DNA of 64,000 bases from Olleya sediminilitoris (GTDB taxonomy: Bacteria > Bacteroidota > Bacteroidia > Flavobacteriales > Flavobacteriaceae), in the NCBI RefSeq assembly GCF_016785945.1, contig NZ_JAEMEF010000005.1:178064-242063 (forward strand). Direction: 5' to 3'. This document shows, piece after piece, positions 24,784 through 34,703 of this stretch. Made by a program: the position numbers and the translations under genes. Every line of letters starts with the position of its first letter. Position 1 is the first letter of the stretch. The notes below the pieces were generated by a model. It was not told where the DNA came from and made no database searches. It saw only the letters and a list, made by a program, of their open reading frames with translations.

Positions 24784-26724
24784 ATGAAATTGAATATGTT
24801 ACGCTTAACATTATTTGTTTTTTTTGTCTCCAATTTTATGGTTAAGGCGCAAAATAAGTCTGTATTGTTTACTGTTAATGATGTGCCAGTCTATGCTTCT
24901 GATTTTAAGCGTGTTTATAATAAAAACCTAGATTTAGTTAAGGACGATTCACAAAAAGACATTGATAATTATTTAGATTTATTTATAAAATATAAGCTAA
25001 AAATTGCCGAGGCTAGAGCTTTAGAGCTGGATAAAAAAACATCTTACATAAGAGAATTTGGTAACTATAAAAACCAATTAGCCAAAAATTATTTAAATGA
25101 TAATAAAGTTACAGATCAATTAGTAGAAGAGGCTTATCAACGCTTATTGACAGAGATTGATGCCAATCATATTTTAGTTAGAATAGAAGAAAACGCTAGT
25201 CCACAAGATTCTCTTTCAGCCTATAAAGAAATACAAAAGCTTAGAGGTCGAGTTATAAATGAAGGTTTTGAGGCTATTAAGCAAGATGTACATAATGGAC
25301 GTACTATTTTTGCTGAGCAGTTAGGCTATTTTACAGCTTTTAAAATGGTGTATCCCTTTGAAACTGCTGCATACAATACAGCTGTTGGACAATGGTCACA
25401 ACCGTTTAGAACGCAGTTTGGTTTTCATGTTGTTTTTGTAAAAGACAAGAGGAAAAATAGAGGAGACCTTACTGTAGCACATATTATGCTTACAGATAAA
25501 GACGGACAGCAAACAGCACAACAACGTATTGACGAGATTTATAAACGTATCCAACAAGGAGAAGCTTTTGGTGCTTTAGCAAAACAATTTTCTGAAGATA
25601 AAAGCTCAAGTAGTAAAGGAGGACAACTTAATACGTTTTCGTCTGGACAATTAAGTTCTAAAGCTTTTGAAGAAGTTGCTTTTGGATTAAAAAATATAAA
25701 CGATGTAAGCAAACCTTTTAAATCAGAATTTGGTTATCACATTGTTAAACTTATTGATAAAAAAGGAATTAAGTCTTTTGAAGAACTTGAGCCTGAATTA
25801 AAAAACAAAATTAAGCGCGACTCTAGGTCTAAAGTTATTAATGATAAACGTATAGAGGCACTATATGCTAAGTATAACGTATCCAAGACTCTGCCAAACC
25901 TTCAGCCAATTACTTCTATTTTAAATGATAATTATTTTAAAAGTACTTGGAATATTCCAAATAATTTTAAAAACGAAACAGTTTTAGTAAGCATTAAAGA
26001 TAAGCCATTAACATACATGGATTTTGCTAAGTTTTTGGCAAAAAGCCAACGTCAACGTCAGCCTAAAATAGATCTAAATCAATTAGTAAAAAACAACTAT
26101 AAAGTATTTTTAGAAAGTCACTTAAAAGCTTATCAAGAAGAAAACTTAGAAAATGAAAATGAGGAATACGCTCATATTTTAGGCGAATATAGAGATGGGT
26201 TATTACTATTTGACCTTATGGAAACACAAATTTGGAATGTTTCAAAACAAGATTCAGTTGGATTACAATCCTTTTACAATGCACATAAAGACAATTATTT
26301 TCATGACGTTAGATTAGATGCAATTGTAGCGTCTTCAGCAGAAAAAAGTATGATTAAAAAGACAGCAAAACTGTTAAGTAAAAATACTACTGTAGATCAA
26401 ATTAAAGGGCAATTAAATTCTGATTCAAAAATTAACGTCAGTTTTATTACTGATACATTAAATGTAAATCATCAAGCTTTACCAAAAGGTTTAGATATTA
26501 AGACTGGAGTATCAAAGATATTTAAACATAATGATGCTTATAGTGTTGTTAAAATCATACGTGTATTACCAAAAACAGCAAAGACTTTTGAAGAGTCAAA
26601 AGGTAATGTTATTGCAGATTATCAAGCTAAAATTGAAAAAGAATGGTTAGAAAAATTAGCTAAAAAATACACAGTAAAAATTAATCAAGATACTTTAAAA
26701 CAAGTCAAAGACGAACTTAAATAA
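24784..26724 (+). CDS. Periplasmic parvulin-type peptidyl-prolyl isomerase
   Basis: 646 residues with a signal peptide ending VKAQ. A SurA-like N-terminal chaperone region is followed by two parvulin domains, about 125-225 (ANHILVRIEENASPQDS) and 228-325 (VAHIMLTDKDGQQTAQQ, SKGGQLNTFSSGQLSSKAFEEVAFGL), then a long C-terminal region (325-646) that repeats a degenerate isomerase-like part. It likely helps fold outer-membrane proteins in the periplasm. First of three linked genes of the same class; the next begins two bases after its stop. Confidence 0.9.
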   Translation: MKLNMLRLTLFVFFVSNFMVKAQNKSVLFTVNDVPVYASDFKRVYNKNLDLVKDDSQKDIDNYLDLFIKYKLKIAEARALELDKKTSYIREFGNYKNQLAKNYLNDNKVTDQLVEEAYQRLLTEIDANHILVRIEENASPQDSLSAYKEIQKLRGRVINEGFEAIKQDVHNGRTIFAEQLGYFTAFKMVYPFETAAYNTAVGQWSQPFRTQFGFHVVFVKDKRKNRGDLTVAHIMLTDKDGQQTAQQRIDEIYKRIQQGEAFGALAKQFSEDKSSSSKGGQLNTFSSGQLSSKAFEEVAFGLKNINDVSKPFKSEFGYHIVKLIDKKGIKSFEELEPELKNKIKRDSRSKVINDKRIEALYAKYNVSKTLPNLQPITSILNDNYFKSTWNIPNNFKNETVLVSIKDKPLTYMDFAKFLAKSQRQRQPKIDLNQLVKNNYKVFLESHLKAYQEENLENENEEYAHILGEYRDGLLLFDLMETQIWNVSKQDSVGLQSFYNAHKDNYFHDVRLDAIVASSAEKSMIKKTAKLLSKNTTVDQIKGQLNSDSKINVSFITDTLNVNHQALPKGLDIKTGVSKIFKHNDAYSVVKIIRVLPKTAKTFEESKGNVIADYQAKIEKEWLEKLAKKYTVKINQDTLKQVKDELK

Positions 26725-26726
26725 AT

Positions 26727-27578
26727 TTGAAAAAATCAATCTACATAGTGTTATTAGTTAGTGTTTTGTGGTCTTGTGACTACTTTAAACCAGTACAGGA
26801 AGATGAAGCAATTGCTAGAGTAGAGGATGCCTTTTTATATCATAAAGATTTAAAAAAGGTTTTGCCTGAAAATTTAAATGCAACTGATAGTACCATTTTT
26901 GCTAATAATTTTATTAACAGATGGGCAACACAACAATTGCTTGTTCAAAATGCACAAGTCAATTTATCAGATTCAAAATTAGAAAAATTTGATAGGTTAA
27001 TTCAACAATATAAAAGTGATTTATATAGTAAAGCATATTTGGAGGCTTTAGTGTCTAAAAACCTAGACACAACAGTATCAAATCAAGAAGCAACAATATA
27101 TTATGATATCAACAAAGATGCTTTTAAATTAAACGAAGACTTAATAAAGTTTAGATACATTAATTTGGATGCTAATAGATTGGACCTTGACGATGTCAAA
27201 ACTAAATTTAAACGCTTCAATATTGAAGATAAGAAAGAATTAGATTCAATATCAATACAATTTAAAACGTATTCATTAAAAGATTCAGTTTGGATAAGAG
27301 TAGACCAAGTCATAAATAAAATTGCAGCAGTACAACCTGAAAATCGAAATGAATTGTTAAAAAAATCTAATTTTATACAACTCAAAGACTCATTAGGATT
27401 ATATTTGATGCAAATAAATGATGTGTTGTTACGAAACGAAACAGCTCCATTAGAGTACGTAAGACCAACAATTAACCAAATCGTTATTAATAAACGAAAA
27501 CTGGAATTGATTAAACAATTAGAAAAGGACATTACTAAAGATGCCATTAAAAACAAACAATTTGAAATTTACAATTAA
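26727..27578 (+). CDS. SurA-like chaperone lipoprotein without clear isomerase domain
   Basis: 283 residues starting at TTG; no ATG lies near and the TTG start gives a proper lipoprotein signal (SVLWSCDYF). The sequence resembles the N-terminal chaperone part of SurA/PpiD proteins (ARVEDAFLYHKDLKKVLPE, then a long helical region) and lacks a parvulin domain that I can see. It lies between two parvulin-type genes and overlaps the next by 38 bases, so it is probably part of the same periplasmic folding machinery. Confidence 0.75.
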   Translation: MKKSIYIVLLVSVLWSCDYFKPVQEDEAIARVEDAFLYHKDLKKVLPENLNATDSTIFANNFINRWATQQLLVQNAQVNLSDSKLEKFDRLIQQYKSDLYSKAYLEALVSKNLDTTVSNQEATIYYDINKDAFKLNEDLIKFRYINLDANRLDLDDVKTKFKRFNIEDKKELDSISIQFKTYSLKDSVWIRVDQVINKIAAVQPENRNELLKKSNFIQLKDSLGLYLMQINDVLLRNETAPLEYVRPTINQIVINKRKLELIKQLEKDITKDAIKNKQFEIYN

Positions 27579-28989
27579 ATCTAAAACGTTAACAGCTTTT
27601 ACGTTTTTATTATTAGCAAGTTTTACTGCTTCTGCTCAAGAAATTATTGAAGAGACAGCTCCAGAAAAAACTATAGATTCTACTTTAACAACAGGAGCAA
27701 CTAAAGTTGATGGTGTTGCAGCAGTAGTTGGAGATTACATTGTTTTGGATAGTGATGTAGATAAAATGATCTTACAATTAAAAGCACAAGGCGCATCTTT
27801 ACAAGGTGTAACACGTTGCCAGTTATTTGGTAAATTATTAGAAGATAAATTATATGCACACCATGCTATCCAAGATAGTATTGTAATTAGTGATGCAGAG
27901 ATAAGATCATACGTTGACCAACAAGTTGAGCAGTTTTTACAGCAAACTAATGGTAATATGGATGAATTATTAAAATTTTACAACAAAGAAGACGAAGCTA
28001 GTTTCAGAGAAGAAATGTTTGAAATTAACAAGAGTAACAAGTTAGCTTCAGAAATGAAGAAAAAAATTATTGATGAAGTAGAAGTCACTCCAGAAGAAGT
28101 AAGACAGTTTTTTAATGACATACCAAAAGAAGAAAGACCAAGATTTGGAACAGAACTTAAAGTAGCACAAATTGTAATTGAGCCTAAAGTTAGCGAAACC
28201 GAAAAGCAACGTGTTATTGATAGATTAAAAGAATTTAAAAGAGAAGTTGAAGAAGACGGAAAAAGCTTTAGATCAAGAGCAGCCTTTTATTCTGATGATC
28301 CAGGATCAAAAAGATCAGGAGGAAAATTACCTCCAATGGTACGTTCTACACCAAGAATGGTAAAAGAATTTAGAGATGTTGCATTCTCATTACAAGAAGG
28401 TGAAATTTCAGAACCTTTTGCAACAGACTTTGGGTATCATATTATATACCTTGAAAAAATTAGAGGTCAAGAGTATGATGTAAGTCACATTTTATTAGTT
28501 CCAGAAATTTCTGATGATGAAGTGTTAGAAGCTAAAGAAAAGATTGAAAAAATTAAAACAGAAATTGCTAATGGTGATTACACTTTTGCCGAAGCAGCTT
28601 TAGAGTTTAGCGATGAAAAAGAAACTAAATTTCAAGGAGGTCAATTAATTAACCCTCAAACTCAGGATTATAATTTTGAATTAACAAAAATGGATCCTGA
28701 ATTATATGGTCAATTACAAGATTTAGAAAACAATACAATAAGTGAAGTCTTGACTGATACAGACAGACAAGGTAACATTAAGTTTAAGTTAGTAACAGTT
28801 ACAGATAGAATTGACGAGCATGATGCAGATTACGCACGTGATTATTTGAAAATTAAAGAACTAGCTTTAAACGAAAAACAATACGACGCTATTGGTAAGT
28901 GGCAAAACGAAAAAATTAACGATACTTATATTAAAATTAGCGAGTCTCACAGAGATTGTGATTTTTCAAGTAACTGGTTAAAAAACTAA
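27541..28989 (+). CDS. SurA-like peptidyl-prolyl isomerase
   Basis: 482 residues with a signal peptide (LTAFTFLLLASFTASAQ). VDGVAAVVGDYIVLDSDVDKMI is the typical SurA N-terminal domain; two parvulin domains follow, about 170-270 (KVAQIVIEPKVSETEK, GSKRSGGKLPPMV) and 275-380 (YDVSHILLVPEISDDE). Periplasmic chaperone for outer-membrane barrel assembly. The ATG at 27541 lies within the preceding gene (38-base overlap); a TTG at 27562 could also serve. MoxR follows after eight bases. Confidence 0.9.
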   Translation: MPLKTNNLKFTIKSKTLTAFTFLLLASFTASAQEIIEETAPEKTIDSTLTTGATKVDGVAAVVGDYIVLDSDVDKMILQLKAQGASLQGVTRCQLFGKLLEDKLYAHHAIQDSIVISDAEIRSYVDQQVEQFLQQTNGNMDELLKFYNKEDEASFREEMFEINKSNKLASEMKKKIIDEVEVTPEEVRQFFNDIPKEERPRFGTELKVAQIVIEPKVSETEKQRVIDRLKEFKREVEEDGKSFRSRAAFYSDDPGSKRSGGKLPPMVRSTPRMVKEFRDVAFSLQEGEISEPFATDFGYHIIYLEKIRGQEYDVSHILLVPEISDDEVLEAKEKIEKIKTEIANGDYTFAEAALEFSDEKETKFQGGQLINPQTQDYNFELTKMDPELYGQLQDLENNTISEVLTDTDRQGNIKFKLVTVTDRIDEHDADYARDYLKIKELALNEKQYDAIGKWQNEKINDTYIKISESHRDCDFSSNWLKN

Positions 28990-28997
28990 CAAAATTT

Positions 28998-29951
28998 ATG
29001 TCAGACGTTGCAGCAGTAAAATCTCTAGTAACTAAATACAATTCATTAAGACAAGAAGTTGCCAAAGTAATAATTGGTCAAGACGATGTTGTAAATCAGA
29101 TTTTAATTTCTATTTTTTCTGGTGGTCATGCGTTATTAATTGGTGTTCCTGGTTTAGCCAAAACACTAATGGTTAATACAATTTCTCAAGCTTTAGGATT
29201 GGATTTTAAGCGTATACAATTTACTCCAGATTTAATGCCAAGTGACATTTTAGGAAGCGAAATCCTTGACGAAAACAGACAATTTAAATTTATTAAAGGA
29301 CCCATTTTTGCTAATATTATTTTAGCAGATGAGATTAACCGTACACCTCCAAAAACTCAAGCAGCTTTACTAGAAGCAATGCAAGAGAGTGCTGTTACAG
29401 TATCAGGTCATCATTATAAATTAGATTTACCTTATTTTGTATTAGCAACCCAAAACCCAATTGAGCAAGAAGGTACGTATCCACTTCCAGAAGCACAATT
29501 AGACCGTTTTATGTTTGCTATTAATTTAGATTATCCAACATTTCAGGAAGAAGTAGATGTTGTTAAAGCAACCACATCAGACCATAAACCTAAAGTTAAT
29601 GCATTGTTTACTGCTAAAGAAATAACAGATTTTCAACAGTTAATTAGACGTATTCCTGTAGCAGATAATGTTATCGAGTATGCAGTTACAATGGTTGGTA
29701 AAACAAGACCACATAGTGATGCAGCTTCAGATTTAGTAAAACAATATGTAGATTGGGGAGCAGGACCAAGAGCGTCTCAAAATTTAATATTAGCAGCAAA
29801 AACTCATGCAGCAGTAAATGGTAAGTTTTCTCCAGATATAGAAAATGTCCAAGCTGTTGCAACAAGTATTTTGCGTCACAGAATGATTAAAAACTATAAA
29901 GCTGAAGCAGAAGGAATCACTATTGAGCAGATTATAAAAAGTTTATTTTAG
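28998..29951 (+). CDS. MoxR-family AAA+ ATPase
   Basis: 317 residues, full length. Walker A GVPGLAKT (49-56), Walker B IILADEIN (Asp111, Glu112), sensor ATQNPIEQEGTYPLPEAQLDRF and the C-terminal lid are present. MoxR ATPases act as chaperones that insert cofactors or assemble complexes, usually with DUF58 and von Willebrand-factor proteins. Those partners are not found downstream here; instead a GldL-like mini-protein and an acyltransferase follow. It is linked upstream to the SurA-like genes, which suggests an envelope role. Confidence 0.94.
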   Translation: MSDVAAVKSLVTKYNSLRQEVAKVIIGQDDVVNQILISIFSGGHALLIGVPGLAKTLMVNTISQALGLDFKRIQFTPDLMPSDILGSEILDENRQFKFIKGPIFANIILADEINRTPPKTQAALLEAMQESAVTVSGHHYKLDLPYFVLATQNPIEQEGTYPLPEAQLDRFMFAINLDYPTFQEEVDVVKATTSDHKPKVNALFTAKEITDFQQLIRRIPVADNVIEYAVTMVGKTRPHSDAASDLVKQYVDWGAGPRASQNLILAAKTHAAVNGKFSPDIENVQAVATSILRHRMIKNYKAEAEGITIEQIIKSLF

Positions 29952-29952
29952 T

Positions 29953-30144
29953 ATGAAGCTTAAGCAATTATTAGTGCCTTTTATTATCTTACTAATAGGT
30001 ATTGCATTAACAATCGTAGGTGCGTTATTTAAAATACAACATTGGCCAAACGGAAGTTTACTACTAACTTTAGGAACTTTTATAGAGTTTTGTGCTATTT
30101 TTTATGCTATCATTAAACTAGTAAAAATAGCAAGACAAAAATAA
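29953..30144 (+). CDS. GldL-like small membrane protein
   Basis: 63 residues forming two membrane helices. The linker block GALFKIQHWP matches the N-terminal region of GldL, the proton-channel subunit of the gliding/type IX secretion motor. A Glu sits in the second helix (E45, in GTFIEFCAIF), at the place of one of the conserved membrane Glu residues of GldL; the second motor Glu and the long cytoplasmic tail are absent. Its ATG follows the moxR stop by one base. Whether it works with the motor or is an unrelated remnant is unknown. Confidence 0.7.
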   Translation: MKLKQLLVPFIILLIGIALTIVGALFKIQHWPNGSLLLTLGTFIEFCAIFYAIIKLVKIARQK

Positions 30145-30157
30145 TTAAATCTAATTT

Positions 30158-31297
30158 TTGAAATCAATAACAACTTACAAGCAAAGAGTATTTGGTTTAG
30201 ACGTTGTTAGAGCAATCGCTATTTTACTGATACTTTGCTCACATTCTACTATTTTATTATTTCCAGAATCATCCTCAACAATTGTCAAAACCATTCAGTT
30301 TTTTGGTACAATAGGCGTAGACATATTTTTTGTGCTCAGTGGATTTTTAATTGGTACTATATTAATAAGACATATACAAAATCAACAAACTAGTCTTAAG
30401 CAATTTATTAGTTTTTGGATACGTCGTTGGCTTAGAACACTTCCAAACTATTATCTGGTTTTAATTGTTAATATTGGTTTATTGTATGTTTTTAATAGCG
30501 AAATACCTAAACAGCTTTATAAGTTCTTTTTCTTTCTTCAAAATTTTAGCTCACAGCAACCTGATTTTTTTACCGAATCTTGGAGCTTAACAATAGAAGA
30601 GTTTGCATATATTATTGGTCCCGTAATATTATTAGCCTTGGGCTTATTCTTTAAAAAACTTAATAAATGGAGTTTTTTAATAATGACTTGTTTAGTAATT
30701 GTGTGTATTACAATACACAGATTTATTTTTGATGTTCATTTAACCAAAATCCCAGAACATCTTTCATGGAGTAAGATTTTAAGAAAAGTAGTTATTTATA
30801 GAATTGATAGTATTTATTATGGTTTTTTAGGAGCTTTTTTTGCTTTTTATTTCACAAAATCTTGGAAACAACTAAAATGGTTAAGCTTTGGTTTTGGGGC
30901 TTTTTTATTTGTAATTATTCATTTAAATATATTTTCAAATCAATTAAATCCAGATCATTTCTCAACGTTTTTTAATATTTATTATTTACCCTTAGTATCT
31001 ATAAGTATTTTGCTGACGTTTCCTGTGTTTTCAAATTGGAAAAAACATGTTTTATTAACACCTTTAATTACTAAAATAAGTTTGTGGTCTTATTCTATTT
31101 ATTTAATTAATTATTCAATTGTTTTGTTAACTATAAGACAATTTATAGATGTCGATCAAGTCAGTCTAATTGCTAAATTTTCAATTTTAGTGTTGTATTG
31201 GATCTTAACATTTGCATTTTCTTATCTATTATTTACTTTTTTTGAATATCCATTGATAAAATTTAGAAACTCTATAAATAACAAGTATTTATATTAA
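30158..31297 (+). CDS. Acyltransferase 3 (OafA/YrhL-type) membrane protein
   Basis: 379 residues with about ten membrane helices. FGLDVVRAIAILLILCSHS carries the conserved catalytic-type His of the acyltransferase-3 family, with FFVLSGFLIG and RRWLRTLPNYY as further family blocks. Such proteins move acetyl or other acyl groups across the inner membrane onto sugars or lipids. The start is TTG at 30158; no nearby ATG would include the first motif. It follows the GldL-like gene closely and is probably the end of this transcription unit. Confidence 0.85.
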   Translation: MKSITTYKQRVFGLDVVRAIAILLILCSHSTILLFPESSSTIVKTIQFFGTIGVDIFFVLSGFLIGTILIRHIQNQQTSLKQFISFWIRRWLRTLPNYYLVLIVNIGLLYVFNSEIPKQLYKFFFFLQNFSSQQPDFFTESWSLTIEEFAYIIGPVILLALGLFFKKLNKWSFLIMTCLVIVCITIHRFIFDVHLTKIPEHLSWSKILRKVVIYRIDSIYYGFLGAFFAFYFTKSWKQLKWLSFGFGAFLFVIIHLNIFSNQLNPDHFSTFFNIYYLPLVSISILLTFPVFSNWKKHVLLTPLITKISLWSYSIYLINYSIVLLTIRQFIDVDQVSLIAKFSILVLYWILTFAFSYLLFTFFEYPLIKFRNSINNKYLY

Positions 31298-31441
31298 ATG
31301 TAATTTTTAGTTAATAAATTTTGATAATGATTTTTTTGTGGTATCAAAAATGTGGAATTAATAAAATTAAAGATATTATCTCATCAAATTTATCAATAAT
31401 TCAATTTTATAATTAGCTTTCAAAATACCTCAAAATTTTCG

Positions 31442-31449
31442 TAATTTTG
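31442..31449 (+). promoter_or_regulatory. acnB promoter (-7 element)
   Basis: TAATTTTG matches the -7 consensus; the -33 element is weak (TTT at 31420-31422). Leader of about 108 nt. Apart from this element, the 267-base gap from 31298 shows nothing recognisable. Confidence 0.45.
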
Positions 31450-31564
31450 CTAGACTTGAATTGTATGTAATTTTCTAGTTTACCTATGATTTTAGTTCGG
31501 TTAAAATGTACACTTACAACATTTTTTTCAGTAATAAATTTAAAAGAATTCTATTTTAAACTAT

Positions 31565-34339
31565 ATGAACATTTATAAAGATTACCTTAAAGAGATTGAA
31601 GACAGAAAAGAATTAGGTCTTCATCCTAAGCCAATTGATGGTGCAGATTTATTAAGCGCAATTATTGAGCAAATTAAAGACACAGATAACGAATATAGAG
31701 AGCAGTCTCTAAACTTCTTTATTTATAACGTTTTACCAGGTACCACAAGTGCTGCAGTTGTTAAAGCTAAGTTTTTAAAAGAGATTATTTTAGGTGAATC
31801 TATTGTTCCAGAAATTTCAACCGAGTTTGCTTTTGAGCAATTATCACACATGAAAGGTGGACCATCTGTTAAGGTATTATTAGATTTAGCTTTAGGTGAA
31901 GACAAGTCAATAGCTTTACAGGCAGCTAAAGTGTTAAAAACACAAGTTTTTCTTTACGAAGCTGATACAGACCGTTTAGAAGAAGCACTTAATAATGGTA
32001 GTGAAATAGCTAAAGATATTATCGAAAGCTATGCTCAAGCCGAGTTTTTTACAAAACTACCAGAAGTTGAAGAAAAAATAGAAGTTGTAACTTATGTTGC
32101 AGGTGTTGGTGATATTTCAACAGATTTATTATCTCCTGGTGGTGATGCACACTCTAGGTCAGATCGTGAGTTACATGGTCAATGTATGTTTGAGCATAAC
32201 AAAGACATGCAAAACGAATTATTAGCATTAAAAGAAGCACATCCAGACAAGCGTGTAATGCTAATTGCAGAAAAAGGAACAATGGGAGTTGGTTCTTCCA
32301 GAATGTCAGGTGTAAATAACGTAGCGCTATGGACAGGTATTTCTTCAAGTCCTTACGTTCCATTTATTAACATTGCACCAGTAATTGCAGGTACTAATGG
32401 TATTGCTCCAATTTTCTTAACAACAGTTGGTGTAACTGGAGGTATAGGTTTAGACCTTAAAAATTGGGTACAACAAAAAGATGCAGATGGTAAAACTATC
32501 GTAGATGAAGATGGAGAACCTATCTTAAAAGAAGTTTACTCTGTAGCTACAGGTACTGTATTAACTATAAACACAAAAGAGAAAAAATTATATAACGGAG
32601 ACCAAGAACTTAAAGATATATCGGCAGCATTTACACCACAAAAAATGGAGTTTATGAAAGCTGGAGGATCTTACGCTGTAGTCTTTGGTAAAAAATTACA
32701 AACATTTGCTTGTAAAGTTTTAGGTATTGAGGTACCTCAAGTATACGCAGCTTCAAAAGAAGTATCAATAGAAGGTCAAGGTTTAACAGCTGTAGAGAAA
32801 ATTTTTAATAAAAATGCAGTTGGTACATCAGGAGCTACTTTACATGCAGGTTCTTACGTTCGTGCAGAAGTAAATATTGTTGGTTCTCAGGATACTACAG
32901 GATTAATGACTTCTCAAGAACTAGAGATGATGGCAGCTACAGTTATCTCTCCGATTGTAGATGGTGCTTACCAATCTGGTTGTCATACAGCTTCAGTTTG
33001 GGATGATAAATCTAAAGCTAATATACCAAGGTTAATGAGCTTCATGAACGATTTCGGTTTAATTACTGGTCGTGATCCAAAAGGGAAGTATTTCCCTATG
33101 ACAGATGTTATTCATAAAGTACTTAACGATATTACTGTTGGAGATTGGGACATCATTATTGGGGGAGATTCTCACACACGTATGTCTAAAGGTGTTGCTT
33201 TTGGAGCAGATTCAGGTACTGTAGCCTTAGCATTAGCAACAGGTGAGGCGTCAATGCCTATTCCAGAATCGGTTAAAGTTACCTTTAAAGGACAAATGAA
33301 ATCTTATATGGATTTCCGTGATGTAGTACACGCAACACAACAACAAATGTTAAAGCAATTTGGAGGTGAAAACGTATTCCAAGGTCGTGTAATCGAAGTA
33401 CATATTGGTACTTTAACTGCAGATGAAGCGTTTACATTTACAGATTGGACTGCCGAAATGAAAGCTAAAGCATCTATCTGTATTTCAGAAGACGATACTT
33501 TAATCGAGTCATTAGAAATTGCAAAAGGTCGTATCCAAATCATGATTGATAAAGGTATGGACAATGCTAAACAAGTACTTAAAGGTCTTGTAGATAAAGC
33601 AGAAACTAGAATTACTGAGCTTAAAACAGGTATTAAACCATCGTTAAGACCAGACGCAAATGCTGTATATCATGCAGAAGTTATTATTGATTTAGATGAA
33701 ATCGCTGAGCCAATGATTGCGGATCCAGACGTAAACAATGATGACGTATCAAAGCGTTACACTCACGATAATATCAGACCATTATCATACTATGGTGGAA
33801 CTAAAAAAGTAGATTTAGGTTTCGTAGGATCATGTATGGTTCATAAAGGAGACATGAAAATTTTAGCTCAAATGCTTAAAAATGTCGAAGCCCAACATGG
33901 TAAAGTAGAATTTAAAGCACCTTTAGTAGTTGCACCTCCAACATATAATATTGTAGACGAACTTAAAGAAGAAGGTGATTGGGATGTTTTAGTAAAATAC
34001 TCGGGATTCGAGTTTGACGATAGCGCACCAAAAGGATTAGCACGTACTAAATACGAAAACATGTTGTATTTAGAGCGTCCAGGATGTAACCTTTGTATGG
34101 GTAATCAAGAAAAAGCAGAACCAGGAGATACAGTAATGGCAACCTCTACACGTTTATTCCAAGGAAGAGTTGTAAAAGATTCAGGAGAGAAAAAAGGTGA
34201 GTCATTATTATCATCTACACCAGTTGTGGTCCTATCAACAATCTTAGGTAGAACACCAACTATGGAAGAATATGAAGCAGCAGTAGATGGTATTGTTTTA
34301 ACCAAATTCAAACCTTCAACAAAGCAATTAGTAAGATAA
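31565..34339 (+). CDS. acnB: Aconitate hydratase B
   Basis: 924 residues with the AcnB architecture: N-terminal HEAT-like domain (about 1-160), swivel domain (with AEKGTMGVGSSRMSGVNNVALW), then the catalytic 4Fe-4S domains. Cluster-ligand stretches are SGCHTASVWDD, VGSCMVHKGDMK and CNLCMGNQE; GGDSHTRMSKG is the active-site block. It interconverts citrate and isocitrate in the TCA cycle and often also handles 2-methylisocitrate. A second, mitochondrial-type aconitase follows 364 bases later. Confidence 0.96.
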   Translation: MNIYKDYLKEIEDRKELGLHPKPIDGADLLSAIIEQIKDTDNEYREQSLNFFIYNVLPGTTSAAVVKAKFLKEIILGESIVPEISTEFAFEQLSHMKGGPSVKVLLDLALGEDKSIALQAAKVLKTQVFLYEADTDRLEEALNNGSEIAKDIIESYAQAEFFTKLPEVEEKIEVVTYVAGVGDISTDLLSPGGDAHSRSDRELHGQCMFEHNKDMQNELLALKEAHPDKRVMLIAEKGTMGVGSSRMSGVNNVALWTGISSSPYVPFINIAPVIAGTNGIAPIFLTTVGVTGGIGLDLKNWVQQKDADGKTIVDEDGEPILKEVYSVATGTVLTINTKEKKLYNGDQELKDISAAFTPQKMEFMKAGGSYAVVFGKKLQTFACKVLGIEVPQVYAASKEVSIEGQGLTAVEKIFNKNAVGTSGATLHAGSYVRAEVNIVGSQDTTGLMTSQELEMMAATVISPIVDGAYQSGCHTASVWDDKSKANIPRLMSFMNDFGLITGRDPKGKYFPMTDVIHKVLNDITVGDWDIIIGGDSHTRMSKGVAFGADSGTVALALATGEASMPIPESVKVTFKGQMKSYMDFRDVVHATQQQMLKQFGGENVFQGRVIEVHIGTLTADEAFTFTDWTAEMKAKASICISEDDTLIESLEIAKGRIQIMIDKGMDNAKQVLKGLVDKAETRITELKTGIKPSLRPDANAVYHAEVIIDLDEIAEPMIADPDVNNDDVSKRYTHDNIRPLSYYGGTKKVDLGFVGSCMVHKGDMKILAQMLKNVEAQHGKVEFKAPLVVAPPTYNIVDELKEEGDWDVLVKYSGFEFDDSAPKGLARTKYENMLYLERPGCNLCMGNQEKAEPGDTVMATSTRLFQGRVVKDSGEKKGESLLSSTPVVVLSTILGRTPTMEEYEAAVDGIVLTKFKPSTKQLVR

Positions 34340-34365
34340 TCTACAAGATATTTTACAATATTTTA

Positions 34366-34397
34366 AAAGTCCGAGTTTAAAAAACTCGGACTTTTTT
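34366..34397 (+). terminator. acnB terminator
   Basis: AAAGTCCGAGTTT and AAACTCGGACTTT flank a short A-rich loop; T run follows. Confidence 0.88.
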
Positions 34398-34430
34398 GTA
34401 TTAAAAAATCTTTCTTTATTATTAAAATTT

Positions 34431-34577
34431 GGGCGTTACCACAAGGGTCGGGCTTTTCGTTCCCAATCTTTTTTTAACTAGATTTATTTTAAGCAATTGT
34501 TTTATTATTAATCTAACTAAAACTTTACTAAGCATCATAAGTGTTAAAAAAAGGATTTCCACTGCAATCCCTAACGC
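34431..34577 (+). repeat. Dispersed structured repeat, copy 1
   Basis: Begins GGGCGTTACCACAAGGGTCG and ends AATCCCTAACGC. The ends pair (GCGTTA with TAACGC, GGGT with ATCCC), and an inner arm pairs AATCTTTTTTT with the AAAAAAAGGATT stretch. It fills the gap between the two aconitase genes. The remaining 126 bases to the next gene show no clear element except a loosely promoter-like TATAATTTG near 34643. Copies 2 and 3 are at 57575-57651 and 63362-63514, all in the same orientation. Confidence 0.8.
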
Positions 34578-34703
34578 GATACAAATCAAATAGTTAATAT
34601 TTTGGTATTACTCAAAACACGTTAAAACACTTTCATAGTCATACTATAATTTGTATATTAGGATACTAATAATCACAACTAAATAAACAAAAAAAAAGAA
34701 CTT

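Noticed and set aside
27101..27556. 151-codon frame antisense to the SurA-like lipoprotein gene
   Set aside because: Shadow of the coding gene on the plus strand; no promoter or family pattern.
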